Below, piece by piece: positions 8,074 through 14,560 of a stretch of DNA of 16,297 nucleotides. The DNA lies in assembly GCA_023406715.1 (NCBI GenBank), contig JAEXVC010000169.1, positions 1 to 16,297 on the forward strand. The letters run 5' to 3'. The position numbers were made by a program, and so were the translations under genes. Each line of letters begins with the position of its first letter. Within the stretch, counting starts at the first letter, position 1. The notes below the pieces were generated by a model that was not told where the DNA came from, ran no database searches, and was given only the letters and a program-made list of their open reading frames with translations. Origin of the DNA: Bacteroidota bacterium (lineage in GTDB: Bacteria > Bacteroidota > Bacteroidia > Bacteroidales > Tenuifilaceae).

Positions 8074-8106
8074 GCTGTCAGGGCTTAAAACCCTGACAGC
8101 ATTTTT
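8074..8106 (+). terminator. Rho-independent terminator after the amidase gene
   Basis: A perfect 10-bp stem GCTGTCAGGG/CCCTGACAGC (8074-8083 with 8091-8100), loop CTTAAAA, followed by ATTTTT. It lies between convergent genes. Read on the minus strand the trailing tract is only GTTTG, so it is weaker for the KAS III-like gene. It shares the 13-mer AAAACCCTGACAG with the terminator region near 14501. Confidence 0.88.
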
Positions 8107-8115
8107 GTATAATCG

Positions 8116-9192
8116 TCACTGCTTGTAAACTATTGCGTTGATATTCATTCCTGCACCAACAGACGCAAACATAATGATATCGCCCTTGTAAATTTTATGA
8201 TTTTCAACCTTATTGCTAAGGATTAAATCGTATAAAGTAGGAATGGTTGCCACCGAACTATTACCCAACTCTTTAATGCTCATTGGCTTTAACTCTGCTG
8301 ATGTCTTAGTCAATTTACATTGACGAATAAAACGCACTACAATTGCCTCATCCATCTTTTCGTTGGCCTGGTGAATTATAATCTTCTTGAGATCTTCGGC
8401 GGGAACTCCCGATTTATCCATAGCAATTTTCATGGCTGCAGGCACATTATTCAAAGAGTACTCGTAGATTTTCCGTCCATCCATCTTAATGTAACGAACC
8501 TTAGGATCTGCATCGGGATGGTATGACTTACCCATATAAAGATAATCGACTTCTGGTCCAGCATGCGACATCATTGCAGATGAAATAATACCAAACTTTT
8601 CCTCGGATTCAACCGCTTCAACAATGGTTGCCCCTGCCCCATCGGCAAAAATCATACAATCGCGGTCATGCTTATCAATCACTCTGGAAAGAGTTTCGGC
8701 ACCAATAACCAAGCAACGCTTAGCCAATCCTGATTTGATATAAGAATCGGCCTGAATCACACCCTGAATCCAACCTGGACAGCCAAACAAAATATCATAA
8801 GGAATGCAGGATGTATTTTTAATATTCAGCAAATGCTTTACTCTTGATGCTAAACTGGGAACACCATCGGTTTGAATGGTATCACTTTTAACATCGCCAA
8901 AGTTATGAGCAACAATAATCTGGTCAATAGTTTCGCGATCGATACCGGCCGATTTAATTGCTTCTTCAGCTGCAATTGCAGCGATGTGCGAAGCGCATTG
9001 ATCTTCGGTAGCCCAACGGCGCTCCTCAATTCCAGTAATATCCTTAAACTTCGATATTACCTCATCAACCAAAGTCTCAATGGCCGATTCATCCTTATTA
9101 AAAAAGATGTGGCGGGCAAATTCTTTATTGCTCACCCTAACGGAAGGAATATAACTACCCGTTCCGGTAATTACGGAATTAATGTACTTCAT
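8116..9192 (-). CDS. 3-oxoacyl-ACP synthase III-like (KAS III / thiolase-fold) enzyme
   Basis: A 358-residue cytosolic condensing enzyme of the FabH superfamily. The Cys-His-Asn triad is visible: Cys138 in ILFGCPGWIQGV, His274 in IIIHQANEKM and Asn311 in ELGNSSVATIP. Other hallmarks are the N-terminal 'GTGSYIP', 'ITGIEERRW', 'FADGAGATIV' and the C-terminal 'FASVGAGMNINAIVYK'. Family members typically join an acyl-CoA primer to malonyl-ACP. It is about 40 residues longer than the roughly 317-residue housekeeping FabH, with extra sequence near residues 25-50. The FGCPGW active-site context also departs from the CxGF type. I therefore call it a KAS III paralogue rather than fabH itself. No acyl carrier protein or other fatty-acid gene adjoins it, so the product (housekeeping fatty acid or secondary lipid) is open. 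Confidence 0.88.
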   Translation of the reverse strand: MKYINSVITGTGSYIPSVRVSNKEFARHIFFNKDESAIETLVDEVISKFKDITGIEERRWATEDQCASHIAAIAAEEAIKSAGIDRETIDQIIVAHNFGDVKSDTIQTDGVPSLASRVKHLLNIKNTSCIPYDILFGCPGWIQGVIQADSYIKSGLAKRCLVIGAETLSRVIDKHDRDCMIFADGAGATIVEAVESEEKFGIISSAMMSHAGPEVDYLYMGKSYHPDADPKVRYIKMDGRKIYEYSLNNVPAAMKIAMDKSGVPAEDLKKIIIHQANEKMDEAIVVRFIRQCKLTKTSAELKPMSIKELGNSSVATIPTLYDLILSNKVENHKIYKGDIIMFASVGAGMNINAIVYKQ

Positions 9193-9222
9193 AATGCGTA
9201 AAACGTTTGTTTAGTCCCAGCG

Positions 9223-9252
9223 TAAAAGTAACAATTTGTAATTAATTTCAAA
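9223..9252 (-). promoter_or_regulatory. candidate promoter of the KAS III-like gene
   Basis: On the minus strand, TTTG (9252-9249), an 18-bp spacer and TACTTTTA (9230-9223) differ from the Bacteroidota consensus only at the last -7 base. The predicted start is near 9216, giving a leader of about 24 nt. The -33 box lies inside a perfect inverted repeat (9237-9263). Confidence 0.42.
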
Positions 9253-9263
9253 ATATAATTACA
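9237..9263. repeat. 8-bp perfect inverted repeat, possible operator
   Basis: TGTAATTA (9237-9244), an 11-bp spacer and TAATTACA (9256-9263). It brackets the predicted -33 box of the KAS III-like gene, which is where a dimeric repressor could bind. The arms are AT-only except for one base each, so chance occurrence in this AT-rich spacer is a real alternative. Confidence 0.35.
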
Positions 9264-9325
9264 GACAATTAAATTAATTAAATGACAAACAAATCATTAC
9301 AAGCATTACAAAATGAAAGAATAGT

Positions 9326-9940
9326 TTAAAATTTTTGATATACAATAATAGGGCCAGGGGCAAAAACCAACTCAAACCAATCACCAAGACTCTCATTCAG
9401 TGTTCCCATCCACCATTCGGGTATTGTTTGATTGACTATGGGATATTTTAGATTTTTTGTGTAGATTACAGTTTCACTATTGGTTGAAAAGATTGACACC
9501 TGCTGTCCTTTATAACTATCAAGCTTGGCCGATTTCATCAATGGCTTTAAACTTCCCGTATCGGAAACCATTTCCACCTCAACACCAAGCCTTGCATAGT
9601 TTATAAGTAACCCAATGTTTCCTATAGTATGGTCCTCGCGCTTACCCGTAGCACCAAGAATTACGATATTTTTAATTCTTTGTGAAATACACCACTTAAC
9701 AGCCTTGGTAAGATCGTTAGAATTCTGGTCTGGATCATGATGAAGAATGCTCTGGTACTTATTCTTAAGGTGATCGTTAACAGAGTCCAAATCACCCACC
9801 AATGCATTGGGTGTAATGCATAACGACTCTAAATGCTCAATGGCTCCATCACAGCAAACAATCATAGGTGCGTGAAGAAGCATACTTAGGGGCTTGGGAT
9901 GTTCGGGAAATTTTCCGTTGGCTAGAATAACTGCTTGCAT
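9326..9940 (-). CDS. thiN: thiamine pyrophosphokinase
   Basis: A 204-residue cytosolic enzyme that transfers pyrophosphate from ATP to thiamine to make TPP, trapping imported vitamin. Motifs from this start are CCDGAIEHL (29-37), the metal-binding VGDLDSV (48-54), DQNSNDLTKAV (71-81) and LGATGKREDHT (95-105). All are typical of the TPK catalytic domain; the C-terminal part should be the thiamine-binding beta domain. I start at ATG 9940 because MQAVILANG is the usual TPK N-terminus and it lies 2 nt after the pnuT stop, a normal operon junction. An open frame reaching 9994 would add 18 residues and overlap pnuT by 52 nt. It is the last gene of the riboswitch-controlled thiamine operon. No terminator hairpin is visible after it. 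Confidence 0.94.
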   Translation of the reverse strand: MQAVILANGKFPEHPKPLSMLLHAPMIVCCDGAIEHLESLCITPNALVGDLDSVNDHLKNKYQSILHHDPDQNSNDLTKAVKWCISQRIKNIVILGATGKREDHTIGNIGLLINYARLGVEVEMVSDTGSLKPLMKSAKLDSYKGQQVSIFSTNSETVIYTKNLKYPIVNQTIPEWWMGTLNESLGDWFELVFAPGPIIVYQKF

Positions 9941-9942
9941 GG

Positions 9943-10551
9943 TTAGTTGATGGTTGTTTGTTTTTCGTTGATATTTGACACTTCCTTTCTCCATTGGTAG
10001 TATCCAACAAACGACATTGTGGTGTAAAACACAAATAGTACAGATGTTGGATAAAGGCCTTTATATATGTACAATCCTAAAGATACGGAATTGATAATCA
10101 CCCAAAGCCACCAATGCTCAATTATTTTTCGGGCTAACATCCAAGTTGCAGTAATGCTTAGCGCTGTAGTAAATGCATCGCCAATTGGAACTGGGGAATC
10201 GGTATGCTGCTCAAGAATGTACTCAATGATAAAAAATAGGGCAATAGTAACTATACTAAGCCAAAATATCTGCTTTATAGAGATATGCGTTACCTGCAAG
10301 GAGTCTACCTTTCCCTTATTACCCCCATACAACCAATGATAAAGCCCGTAAACACTAATAACCAAGTAGTAAACCTGAAGTCCCATGTCAGCATAGAACT
10401 TCGACACATAAAATATGTAAACATAAAATGCAGAAGTAATAAAACCCAAGGGCCAAAGCCAAAGATTTTGTTTTATCTCCAAGTATAGATATATCAGCCC
10501 TGCAATAGCGCCAACTACCTCAATGTAGTTGTTGGATAACCAGTTCAGCAT
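9943..10551 (-). CDS. pnuT: PnuC-family transporter, predicted thiamine transporter PnuT
   Basis: A 202-residue inner-membrane protein of the PnuC family (SWEET-like fold) with about seven hydrophobic segments. Family features are the N-terminal 'NNYIEVVGAIAGLIYLYLEIKQN', then 'YADMGLQVYYLVISVYGLYHW', and the C-terminal 'WWLWVIINSVSLGLYIYKGL' and 'YYQWRK'. PnuC itself carries nicotinamide riboside. Here the neighbours, a TPP riboswitch, a TonB receptor and thiamine pyrophosphokinase, point to thiamine, as described for PnuT of Bacteroides. PnuC-type carriers work by facilitated diffusion, so phosphorylation by the next gene would drive net uptake. I start at ATG 10551 (MLNWLSNNY). The frame stays open upstream to a TTG at 10641, but those 30 codons cover a strong RNA hairpin and do not resemble PnuC. 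Confidence 0.9.
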   Translation of the reverse strand: MLNWLSNNYIEVVGAIAGLIYLYLEIKQNLWLWPLGFITSAFYVYIFYVSKFYADMGLQVYYLVISVYGLYHWLYGGNKGKVDSLQVTHISIKQIFWLSIVTIALFFIIEYILEQHTDSPVPIGDAFTTALSITATWMLARKIIEHWWLWVIINSVSLGLYIYKGLYPTSVLFVFYTTMSFVGYYQWRKEVSNINEKQTTIN

Positions 10552-10592
10552 TGGAATATAAGTGTAAAAACCATTTGTTACTCTGTTGAGAG

Positions 10593-10628
10593 ATGACTCT
10601 TTCAGGCCTGTCGACTCTGAAAGGTCAT
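10593..10628 (-). other. intercistronic RNA hairpin between receptor and pnuT genes
   Basis: In the minus-strand transcript, ATGAC-CTTTCAG pairs with CTGAAAG-A-GTCAT, giving 12 bp with one bulged A and an 11-nt loop (stem arms 10628-10617 and 10605-10593). No T tract follows, so it is not a classical terminator. It fills the 94-nt gap between the receptor stop (10646) and pnuT ATG (10551). It could be an mRNA processing or stability element that sets the ratio of outer- to inner-membrane transporter. Confidence 0.6.
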
Positions 10629-10645
10629 TTCTCAATATCAATCAT

Positions 10646-13096
10646 CTAAAATTCTACTCCAAACTTTAAGGCAAAATTGATTGTTGCCTGTGGATAATAG
10701 CCAATACTTGTATACTCTGGCTCTCCACTTTGAAATAATGTTCGATAAACCCAAGCGTTTGATTCGTATTTGCAATTTAAAACATTATTTACTATTCCCT
10801 GAACGTAAACCGACTTAGTACCGTTAAATTTAAATTTATAATCAACTGAGAAATTATTAACCAGATAAGAATCTAGTTTTCTAGCACTATTCTGGGTATT
10901 ATCTATGTATTGTTCACCGACATACTTGGCTATCCATGAAAATGATAAACCCTTTTTAGATATTATGGTCAGTTTACTGCCACCAACCACCGATGGAGAG
11001 AATGAAATTGTAGTATTTCCAATACTCTCAGGAACAGTAAGCCCTGTTTCGTTCCAATCGGTTGAGTTATCGGTTAAATTCGCATAATTGGTATAGTTCT
11101 TAATAATGTTGTGGCTCAACGTTGTATTAAACTCCCATTTCAACCAACTTATCGGCTTAACACCAAAAATCAGTTCAACGCCAGCCCTGTAACTGCTGGA
11201 TACATTATCCATTAAAGCATACCCAACATCGGTTAATTCTCCGGTTAATACCAGCTGATCTTTATATTTCATATAGTAGAAATTGGCATTGAAAGAGAAA
11301 ATCTGATGCTGAAATTTGTACCCTAATTCCCAATCGTACAATGTTTCAGGTTTTGGCACATAACTATCACTTCCTTTCATCGCATCCTTTAAATCGCTCC
11401 GCGAAGGCTCTCTGTTTGCTATTCCAAAAGAATAGTACAATTCCTGAGATGTTGAAAATTTAAAAGTTGCACCAATCTTGGGATTGACAAAACTCCAACT
11501 ATGATTCTGGTCTATTCCAACAACATCGGAATCAATTCCCTTTAATTTATAACCAACACCACGATACTGAATATCTCCAAACACACTGATTTGGTCGTTA
11601 ATTTGCCAAACAGATTTGGCAAATATGTTCCAATCGGTTTTTAAACCAGTATTTCGGTACCACTCAAAGTCCTTGGGCAAACCAGCATTAACTGACGACC
11701 ACAGAATACGCCCAAAGTGATTGCCATCATGCTGATTCCAACCCGCACCAAACGTTGCCGTTACAGCACCTTTCGAGTAATTTAATGATGTAATTGTTCC
11801 ATAAAAAGCATTATCCATCCATTTTTGCTGAACTACATCACTCCTATCAAAAGTTTGAGTTCCTATAACAACGTTAGGCAACCCAAATTTAGAAAACTTT
11901 CTATCTTCCTTAAATTCCTCGTAGTACCCTTTACCATCGGTTAAGTGAAGTGTAGCGTTGAATACTAAATTTTCAGTTATTGAATGACTTGATATTACCT
12001 GATAATGTGTTTGCCAGTAATTATCCTTCTGGTCTTCATAATATCGGGTATTTCCATCTTCATCGGTATATTCCCCTGCCAAATTATAACGACGATTAAC
12101 ACTCATCATATAATCGGGTGTACCTTCCCATGTTATTGCGGTATGCTCCTCACCGTGTATAACATTAAAACGCACTAAGCTCTTTGCACCGTGCCAAGCA
12201 CCAGTAAAAAACATCGATTTATGGTCGGAGCCTGCACGCTCAATATAACCATCGGAGCGTAACTGGGAGTAACGCCCTTCAAAACTGAACTTGCCGTTTA
12301 CTAACCCAGTACCTACTCTACCAGAAATCTTTTGAGTATTGTATGAACCAGCAAATAAATCGACAGCAGCAAAAGGCTCTGGATTTAAAGTTACGGTCTG
12401 AAAATTAACAGTTGCTCCAAAAGCCGCAGCACCGTTGGTTGATGTTCCCACGCCACGTTGCACCTGAACATTATCCACCGATGAGGCAAAGTCGGGCAAA
12501 TCAACCCAATAAACACCTTGCGATTCGGCATCGTTCAAAGGAATACCATTTACGGTAACGTTAATGCGGGTATGGTCTGTTCCTCTAATGCGAAGTGTTG
12601 TATTACCAATTCCTGTACCACCCTCCGATGTTGCTACAACCGAAGGCAGCATTTCCAAAAGGTAAGGCACATCGAAACCAGAATTGCTGGCTCGAACCAT
12701 TTCCTTATCCATTGTAGATTGTGCAATTGGCATACGTGTTGATGCTCGAGTGGCACTTACCACAACCTCCTCGCACATTAACGAAGACTCATTTAAGGTG
12801 ATGTTTACAGTTACATTATCGCTTATAATCACATCAACCTTTTTTGTATCGTATCCCATATATGACACTACTAGGGTGTAATTACCCGATTTTAAACGGC
12901 TAATCAAAAAAACACCATCCTTCCCAGACGATACACCCAATAAAGTATTCTCAACCACTACAGTAGCACCCACCAATGGATTACCATTGGAATCGGTAAT
13001 TTTTCCTCCAACAGAAAATCCACCAAAATCGGATAGATTTGCAAATGCAAATACACCAAAAAACTGCAAAAGCAGTAAAACGTAAAACCTTTTCAT
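10646..13096 (-). CDS. TonB-dependent outer-membrane receptor, predicted thiamine/TPP receptor
   Basis: An 816-residue protein. In order: a Sec signal peptide (about 1-19, ending FAFA), a carboxypeptidase-D-regulatory-like beta domain (about 28-101, GGKITDSNGNPLVGATVVVEN...SYMGYDTK), a TonB-box-like EEVVVSA (109-115), and a plug domain (about 120-233, with LRIRGTDHTRINVTVNGIPLND and VQRGVGTSTNGAAAFGATVNF). The rest is a 22-strand-type beta-barrel ending in Phe, as outer-membrane barrels do. No SusD gene follows, so it is not a glycan SusCD system. It is the first gene behind a TPP riboswitch and is followed by pnuT and thiN. It should therefore import thiamine or its phosphates using TonB-ExbBD energy, equivalent to the thiamine receptor (OMR1/OMthi) of other Bacteroidota. 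The ligand is inferred from context only. Confidence 0.93.
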   Translation of the reverse strand: MKRFYVLLLLQFFGVFAFANLSDFGGFSVGGKITDSNGNPLVGATVVVENTLLGVSSGKDGVFLISRLKSGNYTLVVSYMGYDTKKVDVIISDNVTVNITLNESSLMCEEVVVSATRASTRMPIAQSTMDKEMVRASNSGFDVPYLLEMLPSVVATSEGGTGIGNTTLRIRGTDHTRINVTVNGIPLNDAESQGVYWVDLPDFASSVDNVQVQRGVGTSTNGAAAFGATVNFQTVTLNPEPFAAVDLFAGSYNTQKISGRVGTGLVNGKFSFEGRYSQLRSDGYIERAGSDHKSMFFTGAWHGAKSLVRFNVIHGEEHTAITWEGTPDYMMSVNRRYNLAGEYTDEDGNTRYYEDQKDNYWQTHYQVISSHSITENLVFNATLHLTDGKGYYEEFKEDRKFSKFGLPNVVIGTQTFDRSDVVQQKWMDNAFYGTITSLNYSKGAVTATFGAGWNQHDGNHFGRILWSSVNAGLPKDFEWYRNTGLKTDWNIFAKSVWQINDQISVFGDIQYRGVGYKLKGIDSDVVGIDQNHSWSFVNPKIGATFKFSTSQELYYSFGIANREPSRSDLKDAMKGSDSYVPKPETLYDWELGYKFQHQIFSFNANFYYMKYKDQLVLTGELTDVGYALMDNVSSSYRAGVELIFGVKPISWLKWEFNTTLSHNIIKNYTNYANLTDNSTDWNETGLTVPESIGNTTISFSPSVVGGSKLTIISKKGLSFSWIAKYVGEQYIDNTQNSARKLDSYLVNNFSVDYKFKFNGTKSVYVQGIVNNVLNCKYESNAWVYRTLFQSGEPEYTSIGYYPQATINFALKFGVEF

Positions 13097-13133
13097 TTTT
13101 GTAAACCCTTTTTAAGTTGTTCAACATAAATTA

Positions 13134-13189
13134 TCGAACTTCCAAAGCACAAATAAGGCGTGCACTCCCAATTGGGCTTTGGCTTTCGA
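13134..13189 (-). other. long stem-loop in the leader between TPP aptamer and receptor start codon
   Basis: In the minus-strand RNA, TCGAA-(2 nt)-CCAAAGC pairs with GCTTTGG-(3 nt)-TTCGA: arms 13189-13185 and 13182-13176 with 13148-13142 and 13138-13134. This gives 12 bp interrupted by a 2x3 internal loop, with a 27-nt apical loop containing the palindrome CCAATTGG. It ends 37 nt before the receptor ATG. No T run follows its 3' arm, so it is not an intrinsic terminator as drawn. It may be part of the riboswitch expression platform or a stability element. Confidence 0.5.
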
Positions 13190-13240
13190 ACTAAAAAAGG
13201 GGGAAGTAAAAAAACTTGAGATTGATATAAATGTGAAACT

Positions 13241-13315
13241 CTTTTTCCCTTCGTCAGTATTATCCGAATCAGGTTCAAAGGGTGTAATCTCAGCCTTAAA
13301 AGGCACCCCCAAAAG
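13241..13315 (-). ncRNA. TPP riboswitch aptamer (THI element)
   Basis: Read on the minus strand, the conserved THI-box core is complete. GGGGGTGCC is followed by a minimal P3 (GCC-TTTTAA-GGC) and CTGAGA, which holds the thiamine pyrimidine ring. Then come ACCCTTTGAACCTGAT, P5 (TCGG/CTGA around GGATAATA) and GACGAAGGGAA on the pyrophosphate side. P1 can form from CTTTT (13315-13311) and AAAAG (13245-13241). The aptamer is compact at about 75 nt because P3 is very short. It lies 144 nt upstream of the receptor ATG and should lower expression of receptor, pnuT and thiN when TPP is plentiful. Whether control is by termination or translation is not clear from the sequence. Confidence 0.97.
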
Positions 13316-13321
13316 TCGGGT

Positions 13322-13353
13322 CAAAGTTAGAAAGGATTATTGGGGTGTGCAAA
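13322..13353 (-). promoter_or_regulatory. promoter of the thiamine uptake operon
   Basis: On the minus strand, TTTG (13353-13350), a 20-bp spacer and TAACTTTG (13329-13322) match the Bacteroidota promoter consensus exactly at both boxes. The expected start about 5-7 nt beyond the -7 box falls at 13315-13317, at the first base pair of the riboswitch P1, so the transcript would begin with the aptamer. Confidence 0.8.
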
Positions 13354-13414
13354 TGTTTTTAGGGAAGAGAATATAATTGCAAGTCAAATCTAAAAAACAA
13401 AAGTGCGTAAAAAA

Positions 13415-14440
13415 CTAATAATCAGCATTCTCAAGCAAATCAATATAAACTGGCAAATGGTCACTGAAGCCACCGTGGTAGCGATATCCCTGAAATGTGC
13501 GGAAAGGTTTTTTGCCCACAAATGCATCATCGGACTCAAACAAAAAATCTACGCCAAAAACACTTGCACTGGCTGGGGTTGTATATAGTTTATGCTTTTT
13601 TGTAAGCAAACTGCGCGATACAATTATCTGGTCAATTATTCCCCAGACTCCCTGATACTTGTAGCTTCCCTGACCTTTTTGCTTAAGTATTGCTGTTATG
13701 TTCACAAAATTATTGTTGCACAATGTATCGTCAGCTAAACAAGCACCAAAACCTTTTACCACAGGTTCGGACTCGGGCTCATCGTTTAAATCGCCCATAA
13801 TAAGGATGCGTGCATCGGGGTAGAAAACATTTATGGAGTCCACCTTGTGTTTTAGAGTGTATGCAGCAGCATAACGACCCGACTCTGACTCCAACTCTCC
13901 ACCAAACTTCGATGGCCAATGGTTAACAAACACGTGCAAGGTATCATTGGACATCAAACCTTTAGCGTATAGAATTTCACGGGTACGACGTGCAGTGTCA
14001 TCAGGGAAAACTACTTTGAAAAAATCCTTTTCCAACAATTGAAACCTATCTGGCCTATAAATCATTGCCACATCAATTCCTCTAGGGTCAGGCGATTCTC
14101 GGTGAACCATAATGTAATCGAATTTTGACAAAGGAGTCTCCTTTATCAGTTGATGTATTACAAAGCCATTCTCAACCTCACAGAATCCAACAATTACAGG
14201 AGGGTCAAACTCTCCAACAGTCATTATCACCTTAAAAATCCCATTAATTTTCTTCTCCATCTTATTCCAAGTCCAATGACGAGCGCCATCGGGGGTAAAC
14301 TCATCGTCGCGGGTAAGGGAATCGTTGAAAGGGTCGAAAAGATTCTCTACATTGTAGAACATCACTCGGTTTCTTAGTGTCTGAGAGTAAGAAATTGAGA
14401 AATTGAGAATTAAAAAAAGGAAAAAAAACAATACTTTCAT
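13415..14440 (-). CDS. secreted endonuclease/exonuclease/phosphatase-fold protein
   Basis: A 341-residue protein with a Sec signal peptide (first ~19 residues, cleavage near SYS/Q). The EEP (DNase I-like) catalytic set is intact: Asn30 in YNVENLFD, the metal-binding Glu in GFCEVEN (85-91), NHWPSK (173-178), Asp217 and Asn219 in MGDLND, and the Asp-His pair in SDHLPV (326-331). The family hydrolyses phosphodiesters or phosphomonoesters in DNA, RNA, lipids or inositol phosphates with Mg. The export signal places this one in the periplasm or outside, so a nuclease or phosphate-scavenging role is plausible, but the substrate is not determined. 'HWTWNKMEKKINGIFKVI' (55-72) is typical of the Bacteroidota branch of the family. 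It is not in the thiamine operon, whose promoter lies downstream of this gene's stop. Confidence 0.9.
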   Translation of the reverse strand: MKVLFFFLFLILNFSISYSQTLRNRVMFYNVENLFDPFNDSLTRDDEFTPDGARHWTWNKMEKKINGIFKVIMTVGEFDPPVIVGFCEVENGFVIHQLIKETPLSKFDYIMVHRESPDPRGIDVAMIYRPDRFQLLEKDFFKVVFPDDTARRTREILYAKGLMSNDTLHVFVNHWPSKFGGELESESGRYAAAYTLKHKVDSINVFYPDARILIMGDLNDEPESEPVVKGFGACLADDTLCNNNFVNITAILKQKGQGSYKYQGVWGIIDQIIVSRSLLTKKHKLYTTPASASVFGVDFLFESDDAFVGKKPFRTFQGYRYHGGFSDHLPVYIDLLENADY

Positions 14441-14469
14441 CTCTCAATGAATTTAATTATAGATAGTTA

Positions 14470-14477
14470 TAAAGTTA
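14470..14477 (-). promoter_or_regulatory. candidate -7 box of the EEP-family gene
   Basis: Minus-strand TAACTTTA differs from TAnnTTTG only at the last base and lies about 30 nt ahead of the ATG at 14440. No convincing -33 box is visible at 17-21 bp spacing, so this is weak. Confidence 0.32.
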
Positions 14478-14500
14478 AAACTATTTTCTATAATATATAT

Positions 14501-14533
14501 AAAACCCTGACAGGGTTTTGAATTCTGCCAGGG
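14501..14533 (-). terminator. hairpin terminator after the beta-helix lipoprotein gene, with palindromic repeat
   Basis: In the minus-strand RNA, CCCTGGCAG (14533-14525) pairs with CTGTCAGGG (14513-14505) through 9 bp including one G-U, with an 11-nt loop, followed by TTTTATATATATT. A competing hairpin forms from the near-perfect palindrome AAAACCCTGACAGGGTTTT (14501-14519). The 13-mer AAAACCCTGACAG also occurs at 8087-8099. Confidence 0.7.
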
Positions 14534-14560
14534 AAGAAAAAAATTCGAAATATATTTAAT

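Noticed and set aside
9301..9325. Search for a terminator after thiN
   Set aside because: The sequence downstream on the minus strand is AT-rich with a short direct repeat (TTGTAATG twice) but contains no GC-rich stem followed by T, so no terminator is claimed.
9941..9994. 18-codon N-terminal extension of thiamine pyrophosphokinase
   Set aside because: It would overlap pnuT by 52 nt and adds a basic, non-conserved peptide before the normal MQAVILANG start.
13093..13324. Overlapping short open frames between the thiamine receptor and the EEP-family gene
   Set aside because: They read through the TPP riboswitch and its leader, which explain this stretch; no protein features.
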